The notes under the pieces were generated by a model. It had not been told where the DNA came from. It ran no database searches and worked only from the letters and a program-made list of their open reading frames with translations. Shown here in pieces: positions 9,038-18,127 of a stretch of 64,000 bases of DNA (its first letter is position 1; each line of letters starts with the position of its first letter). The translations under genes were made by a program, and so were the position numbers. This stretch comes from UBA4312 sp002394635 (lineage in GTDB: Bacteria; Bacillota_I; Bacilli_A; Erysipelotrichales; Erysipelotrichaceae), in NCBI GenBank assembly GCA_946539765.1, contig CAMNHO010000004.1, forward strand, positions 70,182 through 134,181. The letters run 5' to 3'.

Positions 9038-10813
9038 TTGAATAAGGACATGACAGCACAAATAAAAAGAAGACGGAACAGCGTCTTGAAGTTTTTATCG
9101 TTATTAAGTATCGTATTTGTAATTCTATTAATAATACAGATCTTATTTTTAAATATACTACCGGCTAAAATTGCGATTCCATTGTTGGCAGCCGTGTTCA
9201 TTCTGACATTACTGGTTTATCTGGTTTACAATTTTACAAGTAATACGTGGGCAACCCGCATCATTAGCGGGGTATTGGTGATTGTACTGACTGCCACCTA
9301 TGGTTTGGGTAATTACTATATTTTCAAAACCAATCAGATGCTGGCTAGTGTGACGGATCTGAAAACCAAACTGACACATACAGTGTCTGTTGTTGCAATC
9401 AATACATCGGAGATTGAAAATGTCGATGATCTGAATGGGAAGGTGATGGGGATTACCCCTGCAATAGATGAAGAAGGAACAAACTTTGGATTAGAGGAAG
9501 TGAATAAGAAGGCAACCGTAGAAACCCAGGAATTCGCTTCATATGATGAAGCACTGAATGCTTTATTTAATGGAAGCATTGACTGTTTACTGTTGAGCGA
9601 AGCCTATCGCGGTGTCATCTATGATCTTGGTAGTTATGATACATTTAACTCGGATACTAAAGTTGTCTTCCAGACTTCCTATCAAACGGACCGTCCGGTA
9701 CAGATTGCTGATTCCCAAGATGCGGTGGATGTAACCGATGAACCTTTTACAGTGTTGATCAGTGGGAATGATTCCTATGGAAGTCTGAATGAAAACTCCC
9801 GTTCCGATTCGAACACTCTATTGACGATTAATCCCAATACCCATGAGATCCTGATGGTCAGCATTCCGCGTGATTATTATACACCGATGGCTTGTGGTGC
9901 CGGCTATGAAGACGTTTGTCCGCAGGGTGAGAAAGATAAGCTGACACATACAGGTATGTATGGTGTAGAAACTACCGAGGCGACGATCGAACAGATGCTC
10001 GGGATAGAAATCAACTATTATTTTCGTGTCAATTTTTCCAGCCTTGTCAATATTGTTGATGCCCTGGGAGGTATCAATGTTACAGTTGAAAAGGGAATGG
10101 AAGTAGAAACCTTCTATGCTAACGATCGTCTGGAAGGAGTCCATGAAGGAGTGAATCATCTGGATGGAGAAAGAGCCTTGGCCTATGCCCGTGAACGGCA
10201 TGCATATGTAGACGGGGATCTGCAGCGGATCAAAAACCAGCAGCAGGTACTACAAGCTATCATTGGCCAGTTGAGCTCGCCATCATTAATATTCCAATAT
10301 GGAGAATTAGTGGATGCTTTGAGTGAAGCATTTGAAACTAATATGTCCAGTGACGATATTCTTTCCTTTATTCGTTTCCAGTTGATGGTGCAGCCAAAAT
10401 GGAATTTTGACAGTTATGCCCTGGCTGGTGGGGATACCGGTATGTATCCATGTGCCAGTGTTGGACAGAATGCATCCGTGGTTCTTCCGGATGATGGTTC
10501 GGTCTCAACTGCTTCGCAAAAGATTCAAGCAGTGTTGAACGGACAGAAAGCATCCAGCATCAAAGATCAGGCTGGAAAAGCTGTCAAGAAAGAAGGGGAT
10601 GAGGATCCGGAAGAAGAAGATACGCAGGAGAATACAGAACTATCTGAATCACAGCCTGTAACCGAGCCGGATTCCTATGTATCGCAGCCTGTGACAGGAC
10701 CGGACAGTTATACAACGTATGACACATACCCTGCTTATGATGCGCAAAACACGTACGATCCAAATGCCTTATATGATCCAAATGCGACATATAATACAGG
10801 AATTTATCAATAA
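9038..10813 (+). CDS. LCP-family polymer-wall ligase with an SBP-like insert
   Basis: LytR-CpsA-Psr family enzyme, predicted to transfer a lipid-linked wall polymer to peptidoglycan. Three membrane segments lie at about 20-105. A roughly 110-residue extracytoplasmic domain with VDDLNGKVMGIT and YDEALNALFNGSIDCLLL follows, resembling a solute-binding-protein fold. The LCP catalytic domain then carries SRSD (Arg255, Asp257) and IPRD (Arg278). The tail is low-complexity with Tyr-Asp-Pro-Asn repeats. The start is uncertain: TTG at 9038 follows directly on an in-frame stop, and ATG at 9050 has an AAGGA that is too close. It is paralogous to the next gene. Confidence 0.85.
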   Translation: MNKDMTAQIKRRRNSVLKFLSLLSIVFVILLIIQILFLNILPAKIAIPLLAAVFILTLLVYLVYNFTSNTWATRIISGVLVIVLTATYGLGNYYIFKTNQMLASVTDLKTKLTHTVSVVAINTSEIENVDDLNGKVMGITPAIDEEGTNFGLEEVNKKATVETQEFASYDEALNALFNGSIDCLLLSEAYRGVIYDLGSYDTFNSDTKVVFQTSYQTDRPVQIADSQDAVDVTDEPFTVLISGNDSYGSLNENSRSDSNTLLTINPNTHEILMVSIPRDYYTPMACGAGYEDVCPQGEKDKLTHTGMYGVETTEATIEQMLGIEINYYFRVNFSSLVNIVDALGGINVTVEKGMEVETFYANDRLEGVHEGVNHLDGERALAYARERHAYVDGDLQRIKNQQQVLQAIIGQLSSPSLIFQYGELVDALSEAFETNMSSDDILSFIRFQLMVQPKWNFDSYALAGGDTGMYPCASVGQNASVVLPDDGSVSTASQKIQAVLNGQKASSIKDQAGKAVKKEGDEDPEEEDTQENTELSESQPVTEPDSYVSQPVTGPDSYTTYDTYPAYDAQNTYDPNALYDPNATYNTGIYQ

Positions 10814-10836
10814 ACCGGAGTTTTCCGGTTTTTTTA
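10812..10836 (+). terminator. Intrinsic terminator between the two LCP genes
   Basis: Eight-base-pair stem AAACCGGA/TCCGGTTT with a GTTT loop and a following T-run. The left arm overlaps the stop codon. Confidence 0.9.
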
Positions 10837-10859
10837 TGGATATATATGTGGATTCATGA

Positions 10860-10889
10860 TTGAATAAACAAAAAGACATGTGTTAAAAT
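10860..10889 (+). promoter_or_regulatory. Promoter of the second LCP gene
   Basis: TTGAAT, 18-bp spacer, and an extended -10 TGTTAAAAT. It lies between the terminator and the second LCP gene, so the paralogues can be expressed independently. Confidence 0.65.
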
Positions 10890-10930
10890 GTTCCCGTTGT
10901 GTAACTATATAAAGAGCCGGAGGATCCGCA

Positions 10931-12730
10931 ATGAAAAAAAGTATATTCTACAAGGTAGTGACAACCTTTCTATCGGCATTATTGATCGTATGTAGTTTGT
11001 TGCTGCTTTGGCGAGCCTATAAATTAGAAGTATTACCATCAAAACTGTTTATGATGGCAATTGTGATCGTCAGTCTGATTACTTTGATCTTGTTAGTTTT
11101 GATGCTGGGGGTTGCAAAACGATGGTATACACGCTTTCTTTCCTGTATCCTGGTTATCGCTTGTTGTTTTGGAATGGTTATGGGGAACACATATATGGCC
11201 CGTACCGATGATTTTATCACCAAAATAACACAAAATTCAGGCAATGTTAAAAACACAGTCAATGTCTTAGCATTGGAAAAATCAAACATTAAAGATGAGA
11301 AAGATCTGGATGGGAAAAAGGTGGGTGTTCTGAAATCCATTGATACACGTGGGACAGATACATGTATTAATGAACTCAAAAAGAATGGAATATCAATCAC
11401 AACGAAAAAGTATACGAGCCTACAGAATCTGATTGATGCGTTGTATCACAAAAAGGTGGATGCCATCATTCTGAATGAAACATATCGAAAAAATGTAGTG
11501 GAGATTGATGGATATGAAGCGTTTGATAAAGAAGCAAAAACCGTTTATCAGTCTGTTTTCTATACAGAGGATGTCAATGAAGCTCTCGCTGTATCGGACG
11601 TTACCACAAAACCTTTCACTATTCTGATCAGCGGTAATGATTCTTATGGAGATCTGGAAGATGTCAGCCGCAGTGACGTAAACCTTCTGGTTACCATCAA
11701 CCCGTCTACACAGACTGTCCTTATGACCAGTTTGCCAAGAGATTATTATGTGCCAGTGATGTGTGATGACGGAGGTTGTGCTCAAGGGTCTTTGGATAAA
11801 TTGACACATACAGGTATGCACGGTGTGGATACCACAAGAGATACGATCGAAGATCTTCTGGGAATCGATATCAACTATACGGTGCGCGTGAATTTTTCCT
11901 CCCTGGAAAACATTGTGGAAGCTGTACGTGGGGTGGACGTATATGTAGAAGAGGGGTTAGCAGTTGAGCATTTCTATGCCAATGAATATCTCGAAGGTGT
12001 CGAAGAAGGTTGGAACCACCTGAATGGTCCACGTGCTTTGGCCTTTGCGCGCGAACGTCATGCGTATGAAGATGGCGATGTACAACGTGTAAAGAACCAG
12101 CAGCAGGTATTAAACGCACTGATCAATAAGATTATTTCTTCAGAAGCTTTATTAAACTATAATGCGCTGTTAGATGCAATTTCAGGTTCGTTTGAAACGA
12201 ATATGTCAATGGAGGAAATAAAATCCTTTATTAAATTTCAGTTGCAGACAAATCCGTCATGGAAGTTTGAAAATTTTGTGTTGATCGGATATGGAGATCG
12301 AATGATGTGTGCAGAACTGGGAAATGCCGCTTCAGTTCTTGTACCGGATCAAAGATACATTGAAACAGCCGGTAAAAAGATACATGCGGTACTGGATGGA
12401 AAATCCAGTAAATCAGTCAAGGAAGACTTTGATAAAACAGACCCGCGTCTTCCGGATTATATGGATGGTGTTGAGTCCGTACCTGAAGAAAAGGAAGAAA
12501 CACCTCAGGAGCAGACACAAACTCAATCGGAGGTGCAGCAACAAGATCTCAATACAGGCTATGATAATTCGTATTATGATCCAAACGCTATGTATACGGA
12601 TCCAAATCAATATGTAGATCCGAACCAATACGTGGATCCAGGCCAAAACGTTGTACCGGATGCGCAGACACAGCCGGTGATGCCGGAAACAGATGTCCAA
12701 CAAACATTAAATACAGGTCAGGGAACATAA
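10931..12730 (+). CDS. Second LCP-family ligase with an SBP-like insert
   Basis: Paralogue of the preceding protein with the same order: three N-terminal membrane segments, a binding-protein-like domain (KDEKDLDGKKVGVL; LIDALYHKKVDAIIL), then the LCP domain with FTILISGNDSYG, SRSD and LPRDYY. The key Arg and Asp residues are conserved. The tail is again disordered, with DPNQYV repeats. Translation starts at ATG 10931 after GGAGGATCCGCA. It has its own promoter and terminator, so it is a separate transcription unit made by tandem duplication. LCP proteins often work redundantly. The role of the extra domain is unknown. Confidence 0.87.
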   Translation: MKKSIFYKVVTTFLSALLIVCSLLLLWRAYKLEVLPSKLFMMAIVIVSLITLILLVLMLGVAKRWYTRFLSCILVIACCFGMVMGNTYMARTDDFITKITQNSGNVKNTVNVLALEKSNIKDEKDLDGKKVGVLKSIDTRGTDTCINELKKNGISITTKKYTSLQNLIDALYHKKVDAIILNETYRKNVVEIDGYEAFDKEAKTVYQSVFYTEDVNEALAVSDVTTKPFTILISGNDSYGDLEDVSRSDVNLLVTINPSTQTVLMTSLPRDYYVPVMCDDGGCAQGSLDKLTHTGMHGVDTTRDTIEDLLGIDINYTVRVNFSSLENIVEAVRGVDVYVEEGLAVEHFYANEYLEGVEEGWNHLNGPRALAFARERHAYEDGDVQRVKNQQQVLNALINKIISSEALLNYNALLDAISGSFETNMSMEEIKSFIKFQLQTNPSWKFENFVLIGYGDRMMCAELGNAASVLVPDQRYIETAGKKIHAVLDGKSSKSVKEDFDKTDPRLPDYMDGVESVPEEKEETPQEQTQTQSEVQQQDLNTGYDNSYYDPNAMYTDPNQYVDPNQYVDPGQNVVPDAQTQPVMPETDVQQTLNTGQGT

Positions 12731-12745
12731 ACCCTGACTTTTTTA
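12717..12745 (+). terminator. Intrinsic terminator after the second LCP gene
   Basis: Seven-base-pair stem GTCAGGG/CCCTGAC followed by TTTTTT. The left arm is in the last codons of the gene and the stop is in the loop. Confidence 0.88.
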
Positions 12746-12834
12746 TTAGACAAGGCCGGAGACAGGCCTGTTGGCCTATCGTATTTATGTTTTATAAGAA
12801 ATGATGTATAATAAATAAATAGCGGAGGCTATAT

Positions 12835-14682
12835 ATGGATGGTATTTATAAATCGACATTATATAAAAAATTCAGAGGTTTGTTGATATGCATACTGGAT
12901 ACATTAGGTGTCCTGTTTTGTTACATATTTACATTCTTTCTTCATAACAACTTCTTTTTAGACCAGCGTACTTTGCAGGTGACACCTTTGGTCATCTATG
13001 GGCTGATCTTTATCATCTTGCTGCATGTTATCAGTCAGCTGATTTTTCGAACCCATAAGATTTTATGGGCATATACGGGGTTTAATGAAGTATTGCGTTC
13101 ATTTTTGAGCAGTTTATTATGCACTGTGGTCATGATCAGTTTTTCATTGTATTTCCATTTATTCCATTTGGAACTGATTCTGATGGCCGAATTTCTTGCG
13201 TTTTTGATGAACATCGGTGTGCGCTTTATTTATCGTGCTTTACGTCGTTATTCACTACAGACGGATCGAAAGAAAAATGCATTGATCGTTGGTGCAGGTG
13301 GAGCTGGATATGTCATGTTAAATGAAATCTACCGGAACAAGCGATATCCTTTTAATGTTGTAGGCTTTTTGGATGACTATAAGAAAAAAGGAATGATCAT
13401 CAGTGGCAAACAGATCTTAGGGACTGTAGATGAAGTGGGGCAGATTGCCCGTGAGTACGATGTAGATCAGATTTTTATTGCCATCCAGTCCTGTACAGTG
13501 GAAGAAAAACGACGTGTGATCCAGCTTTGTACCGATACCAGCGTCAACACGAAGATCATGAGCTTCTCATTGGAAAATGAGGGAGAATCCAATACGATCG
13601 AAGTCGAGGATATCAAGATCGAAGATTTACTGAACCGGCCAAGTATTGACCTGAAGACGGAAGAAATTGGATCCTATCTGACGGATAAGGTGGTTTGCGT
13701 CACCGGGGCCGGGGGATCCATCGGTTCGGAATTGTGTCGGCAGATCCTGAAATTTAAACCGAAGCAGATTCTCTTGATCGATATCAATGAGAATTCTCTA
13801 TATATGTTAGAGCAGGAAATCCTGCGCGGAAAACGAGTCGGAAAGATCTCACGGGCCATTGATACGATTTCTTTGATCGTATCCATACGGGAACGTGAAG
13901 AAATATTGCATGTTTTTGAACGATATAAGCCGGAAGTTGTCTATCATGCTGCTGCCCATAAACATGTCCCATTAATGGAAACAAGGCCATCCGAAGCTAT
14001 TTTAAACAATGTGTTCGGAACAAAAAATGTCATTGATGCTTGTATGGAAACAGGGGTTAGCCGTTTTATTATGATTTCGACAGATAAAGCTGTCAATCCG
14101 ACCAATGTCATGGGGGCAACCAAGCGCATGACCGAACTGGTGTTGCAGTCACGTCATCCGGATTCTCGCACGAAAATGGCAGCTGTTCGGTTTGGAAATG
14201 TGCTGGGTTCCAATGGATCAGTGATTCCGATTTTTAAAGAACAAATCAAACAGGGTGGACCGGTTACGGTTACCCATCGCGATATCCAGAGGTATTTCAT
14301 GACGATCCCAGAAGCTGCCCAGCTGGTTTTACAGGCTGGTTATTATGCGGATCAGCAGGAAATTTTTGTGCTGGACATGGGACAGCCGGTCAAGATTATA
14401 GATCTGGCTGAAAAGATGGTCCGTCTGGCTGGATTTGTTCCTTATGAGGATATTGAAATTCAGGAAATTGGATTACGTCCAGGAGAAAAAATGTTTGAAG
14501 AATTATCATTAGAGATTGAGAAATGTCATAAAACCGACAACAATCTGATCTTTGTCCATGAACCAATCCATTATTCGCAGCAGGAGATCGATGAAAAATT
14601 GGATGTATTGAAATCCGTTGCGAGAGGAGACAATGATCCGTATAAAATAAAAGAAACTTTAATGAAATGTATACAAGAATAA
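12835..14682 (+). CDS. Membrane nucleotide-sugar dehydratase (PglF/CapD/WbpM-like)
   Basis: Predicted UDP-N-acetylglucosamine 4,6-dehydratase-type enzyme that makes a deoxysugar precursor for a surface polysaccharide. Four membrane segments (about 15-130) are followed by a first Rossmann domain (GAGGAGYVML, about 153) and a second, catalytic SDR domain with GAGGSIGSE (about 291). The block STDKAVNPTNVMGATKR fits the variant catalytic motif of this family. The length of 615 residues is typical. ATG 12835 follows AGCGGAGGC. A consensus TATAAT at 12807-12812 lacks a clear -35. It opens the polysaccharide locus that continues with glycosyltransferases and an ABC exporter. Confidence 0.88.
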   Translation: MDGIYKSTLYKKFRGLLICILDTLGVLFCYIFTFFLHNNFFLDQRTLQVTPLVIYGLIFIILLHVISQLIFRTHKILWAYTGFNEVLRSFLSSLLCTVVMISFSLYFHLFHLELILMAEFLAFLMNIGVRFIYRALRRYSLQTDRKKNALIVGAGGAGYVMLNEIYRNKRYPFNVVGFLDDYKKKGMIISGKQILGTVDEVGQIAREYDVDQIFIAIQSCTVEEKRRVIQLCTDTSVNTKIMSFSLENEGESNTIEVEDIKIEDLLNRPSIDLKTEEIGSYLTDKVVCVTGAGGSIGSELCRQILKFKPKQILLIDINENSLYMLEQEILRGKRVGKISRAIDTISLIVSIREREEILHVFERYKPEVVYHAAAHKHVPLMETRPSEAILNNVFGTKNVIDACMETGVSRFIMISTDKAVNPTNVMGATKRMTELVLQSRHPDSRTKMAAVRFGNVLGSNGSVIPIFKEQIKQGGPVTVTHRDIQRYFMTIPEAAQLVLQAGYYADQQEIFVLDMGQPVKIIDLAEKMVRLAGFVPYEDIEIQEIGLRPGEKMFEELSLEIEKCHKTDNNLIFVHEPIHYSQQEIDEKLDVLKSVARGDNDPYKIKETLMKCIQE

Positions 14683-14706
14683 AGGAGGTCTTAGGACCTC
14701 CTTATT
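14682..14706. terminator. Bidirectional terminator between convergent genes
   Basis: Nine-base-pair stem AAGGAGGTC/GACCTCCTT with a TTAG loop, sitting between a plus-strand stop and a minus-strand stop. A/T-rich runs on both sides make it usable in either direction. Confidence 0.78.
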
Positions 14707-16855
14707 TATATGCTTCTTGAATGATGGCCGTAAGATCCTTCCAATTTCTTGATAAAGCTGTCTGCCTGCCGTTTTCAGAAAGCTTTTCACGAAGCTTTGG
14801 ATCATGACATAGAGTATCAATCAACATTAGGGCCTGTTCGATGTTTCCTTTCTCATAAAAGAGACAATTAACCTGGTCGATCAGGTATTCCTGGTTTCCT
14901 TCATTAGGCAGTGCGATCACCAGCCCGCCAGTAGACATCATTTCCAGGGGCGGATAGGAAAAGCTCTCCAGTAAACTGCTTTTTAGCAGGATATGACAAG
15001 ATTGATAGATGGAAGGAATGTCCTGATATTCCACTTGATGGAAGAAACGATCGACCCGATACCATTCTTTCGGTTTTCCATTATAGGATACATACCAAAT
15101 TTCATAGAGACCTGGGTCCAACCGATTGGTGATCCGGAAGCTTTCATCGACATTTTTATGGGATGCATAGCTGTCCCCTTCGATCAAGATGCGTATTTTC
15201 CCAGACCAGTCTCTTTGAACCGGTGTAAAAGCTTGTAGATCCAATCCGTTCGGAATATAAGCTGCTTTCTTACCGTACTTCTTCTTCAGCCACTTTTGAC
15301 ACCATTTTGATATGGTGATAAAGCGAACATCAAAGCGAGGACAATAACTCTGAACAGCCTGCATACGGTGCGGATCCCCTTGTGGATAAAAACCAGGTTC
15401 ATAATTCTGAACGAGATACATTTTCCGATCAATATTTGGTAATTTTTCTATCAAGGAAACGGTAGGCCACATGGTTGCGACGACCCGTTCCATGCGTATA
15501 TCCATCTTTTTGGCATCCAGTGGCAATATTGGCAGGGCATGATCTTCAAACCGTGCCCAGTGCTCTTTATCGTAATAAGAAAGAATGGATACATCCCACC
15601 CCTGATCCTGCAGAATACAGGCATGCTGGTACATCACTCGGATCCCGCCACTGATATCCAGTTTAGATACCGCAAAAGCGATATTAGGAGCCCTATGCTT
15701 CTGTATTGTCTGCACTAAGTTATATCCACAAGTTTCACTGATACAGTGCTCCAATACATATGTATAGGCGTGATTGGCAAGCTTTTCTCGTAATGTCCGG
15801 GATTCAATTAAAGACACCAGTGCCTTTTCCCAGTCTTGTTCGGTTTTGCACAACAGACCAGTCTGCCCGTGATCGATCATTTTTTCAAAAGCACCCCAGT
15901 CGGATGCGACAGTGGGAACTTTTACCAGGGCAGCCTCTATCCATTTTATTTCTGATTTTGCGGCATTGAATAATGTTTCTTTCAACGGAGCCAGATTGAT
16001 ATCCACCTGTGCTATATAGGATGGAAGCTCTGTATAATCCATAAACGGATGGACATGGATCCGATCCGTATAATTTACCAGTTCATCCGGCAGATCCAGC
16101 TGTCCGATGCACCATAGCTCCAATTGCGGATATTTGTCAAAAAGCTTACATAAAACACCAACAATACTTCGGAAATCATCATTGTGGGTAATACTTCCGC
16201 TAAAATAACCGATTCGGATCGTTTCATGTTCACTTTTTTTGACGGCTTGTGACAGTTGAACTAAATCGATACCTGCACAGTTTCTGTGCACAGTAACATC
16301 TTTGACAAAGCCAGAGAGTTCACCGGCCAGTGCCTCTGTCGTTGTGATCGCATGATCGCACATGGACAAGAGCTTCCCGTTATTGGTGACATCCTGGTCA
16401 TAGCGTTCTTTGTTGGCCATGGTATGGATATAAGGAATAGAATCCGTATATTCAGTACTGATAACCAGGTCATCCACATCATAAAAAACGGTTTTATGCA
16501 GTCGCTTAGCCAGCTTTACAAATTGACCCAGTTGTTTGGTGTAAGGGGCTCGGAATATGACAAAGGTATGATAATTGCGCACCAGATCCAAAGTGATATT
16601 GGTATAATAAATCTCATCACTGGTCATACCGAACATGGAAAGCTGCTCTCTTTGGTATTTGACACGATACCGCCATGGATGAGGAAGAAGATCCGGAGAA
16701 CATCCGTTGATAAAGAGAACATCTTTCATGGTTCCCTTTGGCTGGTTTTGCATATGGGATTTTATATAATGCTGCACATGTTTCGAAAATCCCTGGATTC
16801 CTTCTTTTTTCAAAGTATCGTTTGATTTCTGAATCAGATCTTTGATAGAAGCCAT
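14702..16855 (-). CDS. Two-domain family 4 glycosyltransferase
   Basis: A 717-residue cytoplasmic protein with two GT-B glycosyltransferase units. The first (about 50-390) ends in a nucleotide-sugar-binding region with INLAPLKET, EAALVKVPTVAS and GQTGLL. The second (about 395-717) contains DIPSIYQSC, SLLESFSYPPLEMM and a glycine-rich block typical of GT4 (EX7E region). It probably adds sugars to the surface polymer made by the neighbouring genes. It is the only gene of the locus on the minus strand, so it is transcribed separately and divergently from the ABC exporter. The sugar donor and acceptor cannot be told. Confidence 0.82.
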   Translation of the reverse strand: MASIKDLIQKSNDTLKKEGIQGFSKHVQHYIKSHMQNQPKGTMKDVLFINGCSPDLLPHPWRYRVKYQREQLSMFGMTSDEIYYTNITLDLVRNYHTFVIFRAPYTKQLGQFVKLAKRLHKTVFYDVDDLVISTEYTDSIPYIHTMANKERYDQDVTNNGKLLSMCDHAITTTEALAGELSGFVKDVTVHRNCAGIDLVQLSQAVKKSEHETIRIGYFSGSITHNDDFRSIVGVLCKLFDKYPQLELWCIGQLDLPDELVNYTDRIHVHPFMDYTELPSYIAQVDINLAPLKETLFNAAKSEIKWIEAALVKVPTVASDWGAFEKMIDHGQTGLLCKTEQDWEKALVSLIESRTLREKLANHAYTYVLEHCISETCGYNLVQTIQKHRAPNIAFAVSKLDISGGIRVMYQHACILQDQGWDVSILSYYDKEHWARFEDHALPILPLDAKKMDIRMERVVATMWPTVSLIEKLPNIDRKMYLVQNYEPGFYPQGDPHRMQAVQSYCPRFDVRFITISKWCQKWLKKKYGKKAAYIPNGLDLQAFTPVQRDWSGKIRILIEGDSYASHKNVDESFRITNRLDPGLYEIWYVSYNGKPKEWYRVDRFFHQVEYQDIPSIYQSCHILLKSSLLESFSYPPLEMMSTGGLVIALPNEGNQEYLIDQVNCLFYEKGNIEQALMLIDTLCHDPKLREKLSENGRQTALSRNWKDLTAIIQEAYK

Positions 16856-16929
16856 ATGATCACATCCTGTTCAATGTCCTTATTATACAATAGTTTCCGT
16901 TGATTGAAAAACGCAAGCCGTCTGTATCA

Positions 16930-16958
16930 TTGGATAAAAAAGGGAACTATGATAAAAT
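16930..16958 (+). promoter_or_regulatory. Promoter of the polymer export operon
   Basis: TTGGAT, 17-bp spacer, extended -10 TGATAAAAT. It precedes the ATPase gene in the 127-bp divergent region. Confidence 0.68.
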
Positions 16959-16982
16959 ATGTTGAGTACTAGAGGTGTTGTT

Positions 16983-18119
16983 ATGGAGAATATGGAAAAT
17001 GCGATAGAGATTCGCGATATGACCAAGTACTTTAAAGTGCATAACGAGAAAATGCATACGTTAAAAGAACGGATTTTATACTTTGGTCGCGGACAGGCAG
17101 AAATTCATAGAGTCTTAAATCATATAAATCTGGATATAAAAAAAGGAGAGACGGTAGCTCTGATCGGAACCAATGGCAGTGGTAAGTCCACATTGTTGAA
17201 GCTCATGACCAAAATTATCTATCCCAATGAAGGGACAGTTGAAACCAACGGGAAATTGACTTCATTACTGGAACTGGGTGCCGGCTTTCATATTGAATTC
17301 AGCGGCCGTGAGAATATCTATTTTAATGCCTCCATCTTTGGACTGACACGTAAGGAAATCGATGAGCGGATCGATGAAATTATTGAATTCAGTGAACTGG
17401 AAGATTTTATCGATCAGCCGATCCGTACATACTCGTCAGGTATGTACATGCGCCTGGCTTTTTCAGTGGCTATCAACGTAGATGCCGATATTCTTCTAAT
17501 TGATGAAATACTGGCTGTAGGAGATCAGCATTTTCAGGATAAGTGCTATGCCAAGCTGCGTCAGCTTCGTGATTCCGGCAAGACGATCGTCATCGTTTCC
17601 CATAGTCTGGGAGTCGTTCAGGAATTATGCCGAAGGGCAATCTGGATCTATCATGGAGATTTCAAGCTGGATGGAGCGCCTTCCTATGTCATTGAAGAAT
17701 ATCTGAAACAAATCGCCCTGGATAACCAGCAGCGAAGAGCCAGAAATAAAACGCTGGGGATGTATAAGAATCAGGGCGTATTGTATATAGACACCCCTGT
17801 GGAGTCCAGTATTTACCGAAAAGCTGAAAAAACAAAAATATTCAATGGCTGGATGGTAACAGACAGTGCCATGGCCCGATTAAGAGTATCGCTGGACGGG
17901 AAGGAACTGGAAGGAATTACGCGACATCGTCGGGAAGATGTCTATCGGGCTTATTATGAACAATATGCAGGTTTTCTGGATGTTGACACATTGGGTTGGG
18001 AAAAGGTCATTGATCTGAGCCAGCTTGATAATGGGGAACATCAGCTGAAAGCCGAATGCATGGAACCGAATGGAACGGTTTTATATTCCATGGTAAACAT
18101 TTTCAGCGTTATTGATTAG
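16983..18119 (+). CDS. ABC exporter ATPase for a surface polymer (TagH/Wzt-like)
   Basis: ATP-binding subunit of a polysaccharide or teichoic acid exporter. Walker A GTNGSGKST (about 61-69), the signature YSSGMYMRLAFS and Walker B ILLIDEILAVGD (about 168) are intact. After the 250-residue ATPase domain there is a C-terminal domain (about 260-378) with FNGWMVT...RREDVY...YAGFLD, comparable in place to the polymer-binding domain of Wzt proteins. ATG 16983 is chosen because AGAGGTG lies five bases before it; an ATG at 16959 overlaps the promoter region. The permease follows after eight bases. Confidence 0.88.
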   Translation: MENMENAIEIRDMTKYFKVHNEKMHTLKERILYFGRGQAEIHRVLNHINLDIKKGETVALIGTNGSGKSTLLKLMTKIIYPNEGTVETNGKLTSLLELGAGFHIEFSGRENIYFNASIFGLTRKEIDERIDEIIEFSELEDFIDQPIRTYSSGMYMRLAFSVAINVDADILLIDEILAVGDQHFQDKCYAKLRQLRDSGKTIVIVSHSLGVVQELCRRAIWIYHGDFKLDGAPSYVIEEYLKQIALDNQQRRARNKTLGMYKNQGVLYIDTPVESSIYRKAEKTKIFNGWMVTDSAMARLRVSLDGKELEGITRHRREDVYRAYYEQYAGFLDVDTLGWEKVIDLSQLDNGEHQLKAECMEPNGTVLYSMVNIFSVID

Positions 18120-18127
18120 AGGGTAGT

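Noticed and set aside
12413..12703. Minus-strand frame opposite the LCP tail
   Set aside because: The translation is a low-complexity Arg/Ile/Leu product of the repeated DPNQYV-coding DNA.
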